From NCBI GenBank assembly GCA_030278955.1, contig JAOANR010000014.1, positions 16,060,068-16,124,067 on the forward strand: a DNA stretch of 64,000 nucleotides. Direction: 5' to 3'. Numbering within the stretch: the first letter of the stretch is position 1; every line of letters begins with the position of its first letter. Positions 1-10,918 of the stretch are shown piece by piece. The translations under genes were made by a program, and so were the position numbers. A model generated the notes under the pieces. It was given only the letters and a program-made list of their open reading frames with translations. It was not told the DNA's origin and made no database searches. This stretch comes from Hygrophila difformis. Taxonomy: Eukaryota > Streptophyta > Magnoliopsida > Lamiales > Acanthaceae.

Positions 1-350
1 AAGCCATCTAGTGTTAACAAGGTAGGTCAGAGTTAGACGTTTTTCAGGCAAGGTTAAGATATGCACAAATTTAAATCTATATGCAACATGCAAGTGCAAG
101 TCCCTTCCCCCATAAAATTTTAGTTTAAAATAAATTGCTAAGGGTTTGGCCTCTATAGTGGGCCAAAATTTAATATTTCTTGGGCTAAGATTTGGGCTAT
201 GAAAAAAAAAGGATTATAGATTTTTGGGCTAAAAATAGTACTAGTAGTCAAATAAATAAATTTTAGAAGAAATATTACTTGGGCTTAAAAATATTGGTTT
301 AAAATAATAGTAGTAGCTTTAAAAAAATTTTCCGGGCTCTGATACCAACT
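1..350 (-). mobile_element. E1 retrotransposon, 5' internal leader (partial)
   Basis: This is the start of the internal region of a minus-strand LTR element whose body continues beyond the left edge. It follows the LTR end at 351 and the primer-binding site at 334-347. Read on the minus strand it has the runs of 'agcccaa/gggcc' words and AT-rich spacers also seen in the leaders of E3, E7 and E8, so E1 is a relative of those elements. No reading frame is visible. Confidence 0.8.
334..347 (-). other. E1 primer-binding site
   Basis: The minus strand reads TGGTATCAGAGCCC, the usual complement of the 3' end of plant initiator Met-tRNA, 3 nt from the LTR end. It fixes the orientation of E1 and shows that the adjacent LTR is its 5' LTR. 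Confidence 0.9.
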
Positions 351-693
351 TGTAACACCCCGGATTTGATAACCCAGGCCGGGATGTCACCGCCGCAATT
401 CCCTAGTAAGACACGGCTTCCCGAGCTTGCTAAGGAAATGCAAGGCTTGTGGGTATGAGAAAGATTTAAAAACATTTCAAGATTTAGTCCGGAAATTTAT
501 AATACTTAGTACGATAGTAGAAATTATCACGTACGGAAAATAAATAAGGTAAGTGCAGCGGAAAGTAAAATCACGGCCAACATGGCCAAATCCTCGGGTT
601 TAACAGACCCGGTAAAAACAGTACGATGCAGAAATTTAAAATGTCCATTATGATTTCCCCCAAGTGCATATGCAATGCGTCACTCGACGTACT

Positions 694-2228
694 CTGTAAG
701 AAAAAGAAATGACAACGGTTGTCAGTATAAAAATATACTGAGTAAGTTAATCCCTAACTAACAAATAAAAGGGGTTACAAGTGTTTAAACTAAAGATTTC
801 GCTTATCGTACGGGAATTTAAAAATATATGACTTATTAGCAGCGGAAATTCATGATTAAAGAACTTAATTTAAAAAGCGAAATTTAAAGCATAATTTAAG
901 ACGCATGAAATTTAAATACGTAATTGAAGGCAGGATAAATACGATTTAAGCATAATGAAACACTCACACGAGTCTTTTACTTTTCATCCCGTAAACTAAG
1001 AAGAGGACACCATACCGGGAGATCACTAACGAGGCAATCTCAACATAGGACCACTAACGAGGCAGTCCAAACAATGGGAGACCACTAACGAGGCAGTCTC
1101 AAAGATAGTAGGACCACTAACGAGGCAGTCCAAACAATGGGAGACCACTAACGAGGCAGTCTCAAAGATAGTAGGACCACTAACGAGGCAGTCCACAAAT
1201 ACAGCGCGCGAGATCACTAACGAGGCAATCTCAGATAGTAAGGAGACCACTAACGAGGCAGTCTCAAAGATAATGATAGTATGAAGATCGGCTCAGCCTA
1301 GTGAACGGGATTTTTCGAAAGTTCGTATTTCAAAGTTATCAAAAGATCGATATCGCGTTTTCATAGTTCGAGTTTTCTCAAGTTCGAAAAATCCTATTCG
1401 AGGCAGTTCACGCCTTTCTTAATTTAAAATTCGTCTTTTCTCCAAAAATTCTGAAATTTTTACAGTAATTCAAAAACACACACACGAACAACTTTCATGT
1501 TTTAAGTTTTTGGAAATAAGATTCCGAAGTGAGTTAAAATTTGAGTTTATTGCAAAGAATAATTTACGTCTTGAAAACTGTTGTCGTCACAGGTTCGTGT
1601 ATCGCCGATTAAAAATTCATTTCAAAACCAATCGATGTGAAATTTTTACAGTAACTACACGACACATTAAGGAACAACTTTCATGTTTTAAGTTTTTGGA
1701 AATAATGAATTCTTGGTACTCAAAAATCGTGTGCAACACACTGCATACTCATGGCCCTTAAAACGATTTCAAAACAGTTCCAAAAACTTGGCCGATTGAC
1801 ATATCAAATGAACACCAAAATTCGTGAAATTTTGTAGGCATAATCTAGACACAATTATCTACAACTTTTGTTTAGAAATGCAAAGTTAAATCATTCGAAA
1901 AATGGGTGTAAAACATGCATCAAGTTGAATGAAGGAATCTGTTACAGATTTAAATCGTTCGGTTTGAAACAGAAAGTTCATGGCAAAAATTGGGATAGCA
2001 AAACTTAATGTCAATGGCTGAAATTTGGACACAAGATAGTTAAAGGTGTTAGGAACAACTTTTATGTTGAAAAGTTTTCGGTTTGAATTCCCGAAGGTCG
2101 AGTTTTTGGCGAGTCTTTAAAATTGGACGAAAATAGGGTTTTTGAAAACCGATTTTTGTTACAAGCCTATATCTCGAGATTTAAACAACAAACAACCGCA
2201 TAAATTTGTGAGTAAGGTGTTAACTTAC
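694..2228 (-). other. intron-like segment inside E1 LTR
   Basis: The minus strand has GTAAGTTAAC at 2228 and a pyrimidine-rich TTTCTTTTTCTTACAG ending at 694. A branch-point-like TTAACTTACTCAG lies about 50 nt upstream of the acceptor. The same pair recurs in the LTRs of E3, E6, E7, E8 and E9. Splicing itself is inferred. Confidence 0.5.
1019..1265. repeat. tandem hairpin array in E1 LTR
   Basis: Eight units share the core CACTAACGAGGCA, each flanked by complementary arms. Three arm types occur: GAGAC/GTCTC, GGAC/GTCC and GAGAT/ATCTC, so both arms always change together. The spacers are short and partly repeated. The array lies within the intron-like segment of the LTR. It is not a CRISPR: the repeats sit in a plant retroelement and the spacers are not unique. 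Confidence 0.85.
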
Positions 2229-2659
2229 TTAGAATGATGTTAGGGTCGCTGGATTGGGTTTCCGGATGTCCTAGGGTCACGACGAACGGCCAACTTCTCC
2301 GATCGCTTTTTGTTCGTTTTCCGACGTGAAATCGTAGTAAGGAAATAATGTTAGAATTCGAGTTTCAGAGATCTATGGATGAATTGAAACATTGCACAAT
2401 GGCTTACCAAGAGTCTAGAGGGCAGGGCTTGGTTCCTCTCGCCTCGTCGTCGCCGGAATGCTTGCCGGAAAGTGTCGTCGGAAGAGTTTCGGCTTGGGGA
2501 GGAAGTTTGGGAGTAATGTGGGAGTGAGTTTTCTGTGGGAATAGGGTTTTGAGTCTCCCAGCCGCCCCTAAGCCTTCCTTAAGGCTGGGATTTGGTTTCC
2601 CTCGAAGGGAGATGCAATTTCGGCAAGAAAATCACCCCCGAATGGAAAGATTACACCTT

Positions 2660-2865
2660 CAGCCCCTCTGGCGCGGAGGTGGCGCGCACCTACCCCTATG
2701 GTCGCGCGGAGCACGCGCGCCAGGCCTGGCGTCACGACGCCCTTGGCCGCGCGGTGGCCGCGCGGCGGCGCGCGGACAGCGCGGGCCGGCCGGACCGGCC
2801 GGTTCGGCTCCGCGTGTTCCGTCGGGTCTTCCCTCGCTTTCCCCTATCGGTTTTCTACGTGTTAG
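2660..2865. other. GC-rich CpG block in E1 LTR
   Basis: A strongly GC-rich stretch (many GCGCGC/CGCGCC words) in an otherwise AT-rich LTR. Equivalent blocks occur at comparable places in the LTRs of E8 (40289-40470) and E9 (59540-59690), so it is probably a conserved part of this LTR group. Function unknown. Confidence 0.6.
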
Positions 2866-3143
2866 TTCGATTCCCTGGGGCGTTTTCGTTGCGGAATCTT
2901 CTCCTTAATCTTGTTACGAGTCCGGCTTATCGCTCGCAACATTTCCGGGTCCTACTTAGCCTAGTCTAAGTTGGTTCCAACATCTCCTATCGTCCTTGTG
3001 ATCTAATTCGTGATGTATTTTGTGTTTTATTTCGTGACTGAACTTAGAAATTAGTTCTAAGCTGCCTACGTACCCTGTGAAGGGATCAAGTCATGACGTA
3101 GTTCAAAACAATTTGAATTTGTTTTTTTTCCTCGGGTGTTACA

Positions 3144-4485
3144 AAACCAATCTATGTGATCTAAACAAAAGTTGTTGGAAATCATGTCTAGTATGTTTCT
3201 GTAAAATTTCAGGATTTTTGAAGTTCATTTGATATGATAAAAAGTCGAATCTTTTAACGTTGTCAAACCTGAATCCTGACAGCTTTTTGTTTCTGAAGAA
3301 AATTTGATTTTTGACATGCTTCCCATCGTTTTTCCGAAAAACTTAAAACACGAAAGTTGTTCGTTGGGATGTTTTTGAGCTACTGTGAAAATTTCAGATC
3401 AATCGCCTAAGTAATGGATTTTTAAACCAAAAAGGCGCAAACTGTGATTTTTAAATCAAAGAGATTTTGAAATTTCGAACAAACGGTCGAGACGTTGAAA
3501 TACGATATAACTATACTTTTGAAAATCCCGTTACACTAAATCAAAACACATGAGATACTTAATCGACGTAGGGGGTGAGTGCTCGATAGAGTGCCTCTCT
3601 AGCTCTTCGCATCGTGCCTATACGGACGAGTGTGACCTATGTAGAGGGTGAGTGCTCGATAGAGTGCCCCTCTAGCTCTTCGCATCGTTCCTATACGGAC
3701 GAGTGTGACCTATGTTATGTAGAGGGTGAGTGCTCGATAGAGTGCCCCTCTAGCTTTTCACTACGTGCCAAAATGGCCGAGAGTGATCGACGTAGGGGGT
3801 GAGTGCTCGATAGAGTGCCCCTCTAGCTCTTCGCATCGTGCCTATACGGACGAGTGTGACTATAAAAGAAACGAGAAATGTTGAGATGATGGCGTAACGG
3901 GAAATAAATAAAAATATACTAAAAAGCTCAGATTTTATGAAATTGGCTGCGGCCGCCGGATTGCCGGCTAAATTAAATATTGTTGAGATGGTGGCGTATC
4001 GGGAAGAATTTTTAAAAGCTCAAAACATCTTTTTATTAAATTTAATTAAAGGCTTTGAAACCCCTAACCCATGCTATGTGTTAACTTACTCAGCGCGTTT
4101 TTGCTGACCCAAACCATATATCTCCTTTTTCTTTCAGAGTTGAAGAATATGCATCATCATATGCATACTGGGAATTTTGGGGAAATTACATTATATTTTA
4201 AATTTTGCGTTAGAACTAGAATTTGCATGAACGGGCCTGTTTAACCCGTGTTTTGGCCATGTTGGCCCTTATACATTATTTCCGCTGCACTATATATGTA
4301 AATATTATTTTCCGCTGCAACTTTGATGTATTATCTTTAAATTATATATGAATGGGCTGTTTGAAGATTTTAAATACTGAAAACCATAGCCTTGCATCTC
4401 TTTAGTGAGCTCGGAGAAACCGTGTCTTGCTAGGGAGGTGTGGCGGTGGCATCCCGGCCTGGGTTACCAAATCCGGGGTGTTACA
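3144..4485 (+). repeat. E2 LTR, 3' portion (interrupted by E1)
   Basis: This matches the last 1.34 kb of the E8 LTR (41601-42943) nearly base for base and ends in the same U5 sequence and CCGGGGTGTTACA. E1 inserted into it at 3143/3144, so the rest lies left of the window. The right boundary at 4485/4486 falls inside the E3 3' LTR, so E2 (a full element or solo LTR) inserted there. It contains the acceptor-like half of the LTR intron and a 72-bp minisatellite. Confidence 0.9.
3568..3859 (+). repeat. 72-bp minisatellite in E2 LTR (four units)
   Basis: Four units begin GTAGRGGGTGAGTGCTCGAT and contain GAGTGCCYCTCTAGC and a TATACGGACGAGTGTGAC-like end; the third unit is divergent. CTATAAAAG follows directly at 3860-3868. 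The same array occurs in both E8 LTRs and, diverged, in E9. Confidence 0.85.
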
Positions 4486-6864
4486 ATCGCCCTTGGGGAA
4501 TCTAACCCGCAAGAACTCAATACATCCTGGGGAATCTAACCCGCAGGAAAACATACAATCGCCCTTGGGGAATCTAACCCGCAAGAACTCAAATACATCA
4601 TTGGGAATCAAACCCGCATGAATCATATTGATGATGTCAAACTTGGTCACAAGTCCCCAATGTTTCAAAAGAATTCTTTTAAAGAAAATGTTTGTATTTG
4701 GTGTAACGGGATTTTTCAAAAGTATAGATATATCGTAATTCAACGTCTCGACCGTTCGTTTTATATTTCAAAATCTCTTCGATTTAAAAATCATTTGGCG
4801 TCACAGTTTACGCCTTTTTGGTTTAAAAATCCATTTCTTAGGCGATTGATTTGAAATTTGTACAGCATCTCAAAAACATCCCAACGAACAACTTTCGTGT
4901 TTTAAGTTTTTCGGAAAAACGATGGGAAGCATGTCAAAAATCAAGTTTTCTACTCAAATAGTATGCTGTCAGGATTCAGGTTTGACACCTTTCAAAGATT
5001 TGACTTTTTGACATATCAAATGGACTTCAAAAATTCTGAAATTTTACAGGCACATACTAGACTTGATTTCCAACAACTTTTGTTTAGAACTCAAAGATTG
5101 GTTCGGGCTAGAAATGATAGGAATAAGCTCCTCAAGATCGGTTATGAAATCTGTCATCCTTTGACAATTCCTAAAAACGCAGAATATGTCCGATACGATT
5201 TGGGGTATCAAAACTTGATGAAAATTTCTGAAATGTTTACACAATATAGCTTATGATCTTTGGATCAAAATCTTAGTTTTGAGTTTTCAGGTTTGAACAC
5301 TCGAAGTATTAGAAATATGCTCATCAAGTTCGGTTAAGAAATCTGTCATGGTTCTTGACATCGGTTCTAACGCAGATCGGATCGGCTCGAGTTTGGAGGT
5401 TCAAATCTCAATGAAAAATTCTAAAAACTTACAGTAATATTCCAAACTCATAGATCTACAATTCTTATGTTCAACTCCAATCCTAGATCGGTCTAGATCT
5501 AAGGTCAAAATAACCAACAAGTTTGAATAAAGAATCTATCACTATTTCAAGATCTAAGTCGATGGCAGGTCTGTTCATGGTCGTTTTCGGATATCAAAAC
5601 ACGATGAAAAATTATGAAATTTTTACAGTAGCTAGATTAATGTCTTAGGAATGTTTTTCATGTTTTGGGTTTTTCCGTTTGAAGACTTTTAAGGGTTCGA
5701 AAAATTCATACGAAAACGCTGCGCTGGGGGTTTTCTCTTGTTGACAGATTTTAGAGTTTTTAAAACTCTATGTTTGGTTGCATTTTAAGTCACCCAAAAC
5801 CATAGTAAGGTTAACTTACAGTGGGGATGATGTTTAGGAGGTCACGGGGTCGTCCGGAATCCACGGGATGTCACGAACGAATCTCCTCCACCCGATTTAT
5901 TCTTCCTTTGGCTCCGATTTGTGTTTGAATATGAAGATTCGTAAGTTTAGGATAATGGTTATGATCTTAAAACAATAAGGAAACTTGATTTACATCTTAC
6001 CAACAATCCAAAGCTTGCAATCCTTGATCTACACACTTCCTTGGTCGGATTTGGTTGCCGGAAAGTCGCCGGAAGTTCGCCGGAAGTTCGCCGGAAAGTA
6101 TTTTGGCTTTTGGGAGAGTTTTGGGAGTGAAGAGGGGATGGGAATGGCTGAAATGGGGGTGTTGGGGGTGTTATGTCCATTAAAGGGACAAGGAATCCCG
6201 GATTTGGAGGCCTAGGCCGACAATTAGGCGGCCGCTACAGTAGTGCTACAGTAGTGCTACAGTAGTGCTACAGTAACTTTTAATATTTTTTTTTTTTTTT
6301 TTTTTTTTTAAATATTAAGATTCCTTCTCTACAAAAATAAAAATCATAATGTGGGAATTATCCATGATTGTTGGGACAATTCGATAAACTCGTTTCGAGT
6401 TGTTATCTTCCGATAAATAATAAATTCCGCTCTCTCGGAATTATTTCGGTTTTAATAATTTAAATCCAATTCTTTATTTTTGGATTTAAATTTTCGATGG
6501 CAATTTCTCGGGTATTACAATCTACCCTCCTTAAAAATCAACTTCGTCCCCGAAGTTGCGCGACTTATTGATCGATTGATTGATTGCGATTGTATCATTA
6601 AATTTCTTCCGACTTCACGGGTTCTTGGAATTAAAAATTCTTTTCCTTCATGAACTAAATTCCAAATTTTGTTACTCAATTCATGGAATGCCTTCGGGCT
6701 TCCTTTCCCTCTTTTATTCCATTTTGAATTTAAATCTATCGGCGTTTCATATCCGAGCAATAATTTATTGTGATAAATTATTTTCTTCTTCTCGGATATA
6801 TTTCGACATTGATCGGAATAAATTTTTATTCCTTTGGACTTTGATAAAAATCTGGGGTATTACA
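4486..6864 (-). repeat. E3 3' LTR (truncated by E2)
   Basis: It starts on the minus strand at 6864 with TGTAATACCCCAGATTTTT and runs to 4486. It holds four CTACAGTAGTG units at 6235-6275 where the 5' LTR has three, and one extra GGAAGTTCGCC unit near 6070. Inside it, at 6519, a second LTR-start sequence preceded by a polypurine tract is found (see the ladder). A T-run spans about 6287-6309. Confidence 0.9.
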
Positions 6865-7158
6865 TCCTCCCCCCCTTAAGAATCAACTTCGTCCTCGAAG
6901 TTGTGCTTCGGCTTTTCTCGCGCTAAGAGTTAGGGTTCTTTTGTTTACTATTTGCGATATTGTGTTATTGAATTATTGTTCGATTGTTGATTATTATTTG
7001 ACTGAACCCAGAATTGAAATTTCCAAGTTGCCTACGTACCCTGTGAAGGGATCAAGTCATTACGTAGTTCAAAAATTTATTTGGGATACAAAATTTTCGA
7101 GTTTCAAAATAAATGCTTATGCTTTCTTACGGGGTATTACATCCTCCCCCCCTTAAGA
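6520..7158 (-). other. E3 ladder of polypurine tracts and LTR-start modules
   Basis: Three successive junctions occur on the minus strand, each a purine-rich AAGG(A/G)GGG tract directly followed by TGTAATACC. The tract at 7142-7158 precedes TGTAATACCCCGTAAG (start 7141). The tract at 6865-6880 precedes TGTAATACCCCAGATTT (start 6864). The tract at 6520-6533 precedes TGTAATACCCGAGAAATT (start 6519). Only the middle one is the functional 3' LTR start, because the 5' LTR begins with the same sequence at 10918. Confidence 0.8.
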
Positions 7159-7212
7159 TTACAGTTATGTCCCCATAACTGCCTATGTATTATTCACAAC
7201 TATGTTCGGGTA

Positions 7213-7254
7213 TCATCGCATATGATCCTTCCTCAATATTCTTCTAGGTGTCAT
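7213..7254 (-). CDS. gag remnant mini-ORF (13 aa) of E3
   Basis: The ATG at 7254 opens a frame reading MTPRRILRKDHMR and then TGA. Its start matches the start of E8 gag (MAPRRKLRK...) and sits at the same distance downstream of the leader. It is a leftover of gag, identical in the first codons to the E7 copy at 35967-36008. I do not claim that it is translated. Confidence 0.5.
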   Translation of the reverse strand: MTPRRILRKDHMR

Positions 7255-7746
7255 TTTAGAAGCACGCGAAGATGAGTTTCTAAGTGATCAAGATCTAGGA
7301 CTAAGGCAAAGTTAGTCTTTAGCAAGCGCTCCTAAGTCAAGATCATGTCGAGTTCTAAGGTAGGAGTGTTTCTTATTACCGATAGTTCACATAAAAAGAG
7401 TTAGTGTAAATATTTATGTATGCATATGTATATGTGATCCCCCCAATAAAAAAAAATTTTATGCACGCATTTATTTATCCATGGGTTTTAAAAATAAATT
7501 TATTCCATGGATAGATTAAAATAAGGATAAAAGGTTTGGGCCACTATATTGGGCCGAATGAAATAAATTATTTGGGCTTTAAATAAAAACAAGGCTATTG
7601 GGCCAAGATAATTTCTTGGGCTTCAAAAAAAATTTTGGGCTAAAAATTTGGGCTTTAATTTCAAAATAATAATTGGGCTCTTTAAAATATAATAGCTTCA
7701 AAATAATCCGGGCTCTTTAAAATAGTAGTTTTAAAATATTCCGGGC

Positions 7747-7770
7747 TCTGATACCAACTTTGGTATCAGA
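7747..7770. repeat. perfect palindrome next to duplicated primer-binding site
   Basis: TCTGATACCAA and TTGGTATCAGA form 11-bp arms around a 2-nt centre. On the minus strand the first primer-binding site (7806-7819) is followed about 60 nt later by a second copy (7743-7756) whose neighbour is its inverse. The same arrangement exists in E7 (35490-35513). Confidence 0.8.
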
Positions 7771-7805
7771 TATTTTCTTTAAAATAATTAGCTTTAAAAT
7801 AGTCT

Positions 7806-7819
7806 GGGCTCTGATACCA
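7806..7819 (-). other. E3 primer-binding site
   Basis: The minus strand reads TGGTATCAGAGCCC, 3 nt from the 5' LTR end; initiator Met-tRNA type. Confidence 0.9.
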
Positions 7820-7822
7820 ACT

Positions 7823-10800
7823 TGTAACACCCCGGTTTTGGTAACCCAGGCCGGGATGCCACCGCCACACCTCCCTAGCAAGACACGGTTTCTCCGAGCT
7901 CACTAAAGAGATGCAAGGCTATGGTTTTTCAGAATTTAAAATATTCAAACAGCCCATTCATAAATAATTTAAAAATAATACATCAGAGTTGCAGCGGAAA
8001 TATAAGTTGTGCAGCGGAAATAAAGTATAAGGGCCGACATGGCCAAAACACGGGTTAAACAGGCCCGTTCATGCAAGTCGTAATTAAATGCAGGAATTTA
8101 AAATAGAGATTTTCCCAAATATTCCCATGTATGCATATGACGATGCATAATCTTCATACTCTGTAAGAAAAAGGAGATATATGGTTTGGGTCAGCAAAAA
8201 CGCGCTGAGTAAGTTAACACATAGCATGGGTTAGGGGTTTCAAAGCCTTTAATTAAATTTAATAAAAACATTTCAACAATATTTAATTTAGCCGGCAATC
8301 CGGCGGCCGCAGCCAATTTCATAAAATCTAAGCTTTTTAATATATTTCCCGTTACGCCATCATCTCAACAATATATCATTTAGCCGGTGATCCGGCGGCC
8401 GCAGCCAATATCAAAAGTATCATTTAGCCGGTGATCCGGCGGCCTCAGCCAATTTCAAAAATATCACTTCTCAAAATATTTTTCGTTTCTTTTATAGTTC
8501 ACCATTCACCAGGGCTCTTGTGACCGCAATCCTCATAACCAATATTTCCGCAGGAAATCATACAATCGCCCTTGGGGAATCTAACCCGCAAGAACTCAAT
8601 ACATCCTGGGGAATCTAACTCGCAGGAAAACATACAATCGCCCTTGGGGAATCTAACCCGCAAGAACTCAAATACATCATTGGGAATCAAACCCGCATGA
8701 ATCATATTGATGATGTCAAACTTGGTCACAAGTCCCCAATGTTTCAAAAGAATTCTTTTAAAGAAAATGTTTGTATTTGGTGTAACGGGATTTTTCAAAA
8801 GTATAGATATATCGTAATTCAACGTCTCGACCGTTCGTTTTATATTTCAAAATCTCTTCGATTTAAAAATCATTTGGCGTCACAGTTTACGCCTTTTTGG
8901 TTTAAAAATCCATTTCTTAGGCGATTGATTTGAAATTTGTACAGCATCTCAAAAACATCCCAACGAACAACTTTCGTGTTTTAAGTTTTTCGGAAAAACG
9001 ATGGGAAGCATGTCAAAAATCAAGTTTTCTACTCAAATAGTATGCTGTCAGGATTCAGGTTTGACACCTTTCAAAGATTTGACTTTTTGACATATCAAAT
9101 GGACTTCAAAAATTCTGAAATTTTACAGGCACATACTAGACTTGATTTCCAACAACTTTTGTTTAGAACTTAAAGATTGGTTCGGGCTAGAAATGATAGG
9201 AATAAGCTCCTCAAGATCGGTTATGAAATCTGTCATCCTTTGACAATTCCTAAAAACGCAGAATATGTCCGATACGATTTGGGGTATCAAAACTTGATGA
9301 AAATTTCTGAAATTTTTACACAATATAGTTTATGATCTTTGGATCAAAATCTTAGTTTTGAGTTTTCAGGTTTGAACACTCGAAGTATTAGAAATATGCT
9401 CATCAAGTTCGGTTAAGAAATCTGTCATGGTTCTTGACATCGGTTCTAACGCAGATCGGATCGGCTCGAGTTTGGAGGTTCAAATCTCAATGAAAAATTC
9501 TAAAAACTTACAGTAATATTCCAAACTCATAGATCTACAATTCTTATGTTCAACTCCAATCCTAGATCGGTCTAGATCTAAGGTCAAAATAACCAACAAG
9601 TTTGAATAAAGAATCTATCACTATTTCAAGATCTAAGTCGATGGCAGGTCTGTTCATGGTCGTTTTCGGATATCAAAACACGATGAAAAATTATGAAATT
9701 TTTACAGTAGCTAGATTAATGTCTTAGGAATGTTTTTCATGTTTTGGGTTTTTCCGTTTGAAGACTTTTAAGGGTTCGAAAAATTCATACGAAAACGCTG
9801 CGCTGGGGGTTTTCTCTTGTTGACAGATTTTAGAGTTTTTAAAACTCTATGTTTGGTTGCATTTTAAGTCACCCAAAACCATAGTAAGGTTAACTTACAG
9901 TGGGGATGATGTTTAGGAGGTCACGGGGTCGTCCGGAATCCACGGGATGTCACGAACGAATCTCCTCCACCCGATTTATTCTTCCTTTGGCTCCGATTTG
10001 TGTTTGAATATGAAGATTCGTAAGTTTAGGATAATGGTTATGATCTTAAAACAATAAGGAAACTTGATTTACATCTTACCAACAATCCAAAGCTTGCAAT
10101 CCTTGATCTACACACTTCCTTGGTCGGATTTGGTTGCCGGAAAGTCGCCGGAAGTTCGCCGGAAAGTATTTTGGCTTTTGGGAGAGTTTTGGGAGTGAAG
10201 AGGGGATGGGAATGGCTGAAATGGGGGTGTTGGGGGTGTTATGGCCATTAAAGGGACAAGGAATCCCGGATTTGGAGGCCTAGGCCGACAATTAGGCGGC
10301 CGCTACAGTAGTGCTACAGTAGTGCTACAGTAACTTTTAATATTTTTTTTTTTTTTTTTTTTAAAATATTAAGATTCCTTCTCTACAAAAATAAAAATCA
10401 TAATGTGGGAATTATCCATGATTGTTGGGACAATTCGATAAACTCGTTTCGAGTTGTTATCTTCCGATAAATAATAAATTCCGCTCTCTCGGAATTATTT
10501 CGGTTTTAATAATTTAAATCCAATTCTTTATTTTTGGATTTAAATTTTCGATGGCGATTTCTCGGGTATTACAATCTACCCTCCTTAAAAATCAACTTCG
10601 TCCCCGAAGTTGCGCGACTTATTGATCGATTGATTGATTGCGATTGTATCATTAAATTTCTTCCGACTTCACGGGTTCTTGGAATTAAAAATTCTTTTCC
10701 TTCATGAACTAAATTCCAAATTTTGTTACTCAATTCATGGAATGCCTTCGGGCTTCCTTTCCCTCTTTTATTCCATTTTGAATTTAAATCTATCGGCGTT

Positions 10801-10918
10801 TCATATCCGAGCAATAATTTATTGTGATAAATTATTTTCTTCTTCTCGGATATATTTCGACATTGATCGGAATAAATTTTTATTCCTTTGGACTTTGATA
10901 AAAATCTTGGGTATTACA
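7823..10918 (-). repeat. E3 5' LTR (3096 bp)
   Basis: On the minus strand it starts TGTAATACCCAAGATTTTT at 10918 and ends CCGGGGTGTTACA at 7823. It carries an intron-like pair (donor GTAAGTTAAC at 9898, acceptor CAG at 8161), three GC-rich hairpins with the word GCGGCCGCCGG (8285-8452), CTATAAAAG at 8497-8489 and an array of four GGGTTAGATTCCC-like units (8566-8695). A T-run at about 10334-10352 is shorter than in the 3' LTR. Confidence 0.92.

Larger units (their letters stand above)
351..3143 (-). repeat. E1 5' LTR (2793 bp)
   Basis: On the minus strand the LTR starts TGTAACACCCGAGG at 3143 and ends CCGGGGTGTTACA at 351. It interrupts another LTR (E2), which resumes at 3144. Its first 110 bp carry an ACTACGT...GGTACGTAGGCA motif that also occurs in the relict module before the 3' LTRs of E3, E7 and E8. 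The U5 end is a diverged version of the U5 of the E2/E3/E8 group. Internally it holds a GC-rich block (2660-2865), an intron-like segment (694-2228) and a hairpin array (1019-1265). GC-rich open frames at 2549-2969 are not considered genes. Confidence 0.9.
6865..7822 (-). mobile_element. E3 internal region with gag stub
   Basis: On the minus strand it runs from the primer-binding site through an AT-rich leader, a 13-codon start of gag (7213-7254), a short joint and the end-of-pol motif CAGTTATGGGGACATAACTG, to the first polypurine tract. Everything from gag residue ~8 to the pol terminus is missing. E7 has the same structure, so this is a replicating deletion subfamily. Confidence 0.85.
4486..10918 (-). 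mobile_element. E3, short non-autonomous gypsy-type element
   Basis: A minus-strand element: 5' LTR 7823-10918, internal region 6865-7822 and 3' LTR 4486-6864. The 3' LTR is cut at its U5 side by the E2 insertion; 4486 corresponds to 8565 of the 5' LTR, and the missing 0.74 kb lies left of the window. Over the shared 2.35 kb I count about 7 substitutions plus repeat-length changes, so the insertion is young. The internal region is under 1 kb and has no protein domain, as in LARD/TRIM-like elements. E3 itself sits inside the LTR of E4. Confidence 0.88.

Noticed and set aside
1019..1265. CRISPR-like array
   Set aside because: The regular repeats look superficially like a CRISPR, but they lie in a plant LTR, spacers are short and repeated, and no cas-like gene exists.
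2549..2969. overlapping ORFs in the E1 LTR
   Set aside because: Same GC-rich block effect; two frames open at once and not kept in related LTRs.
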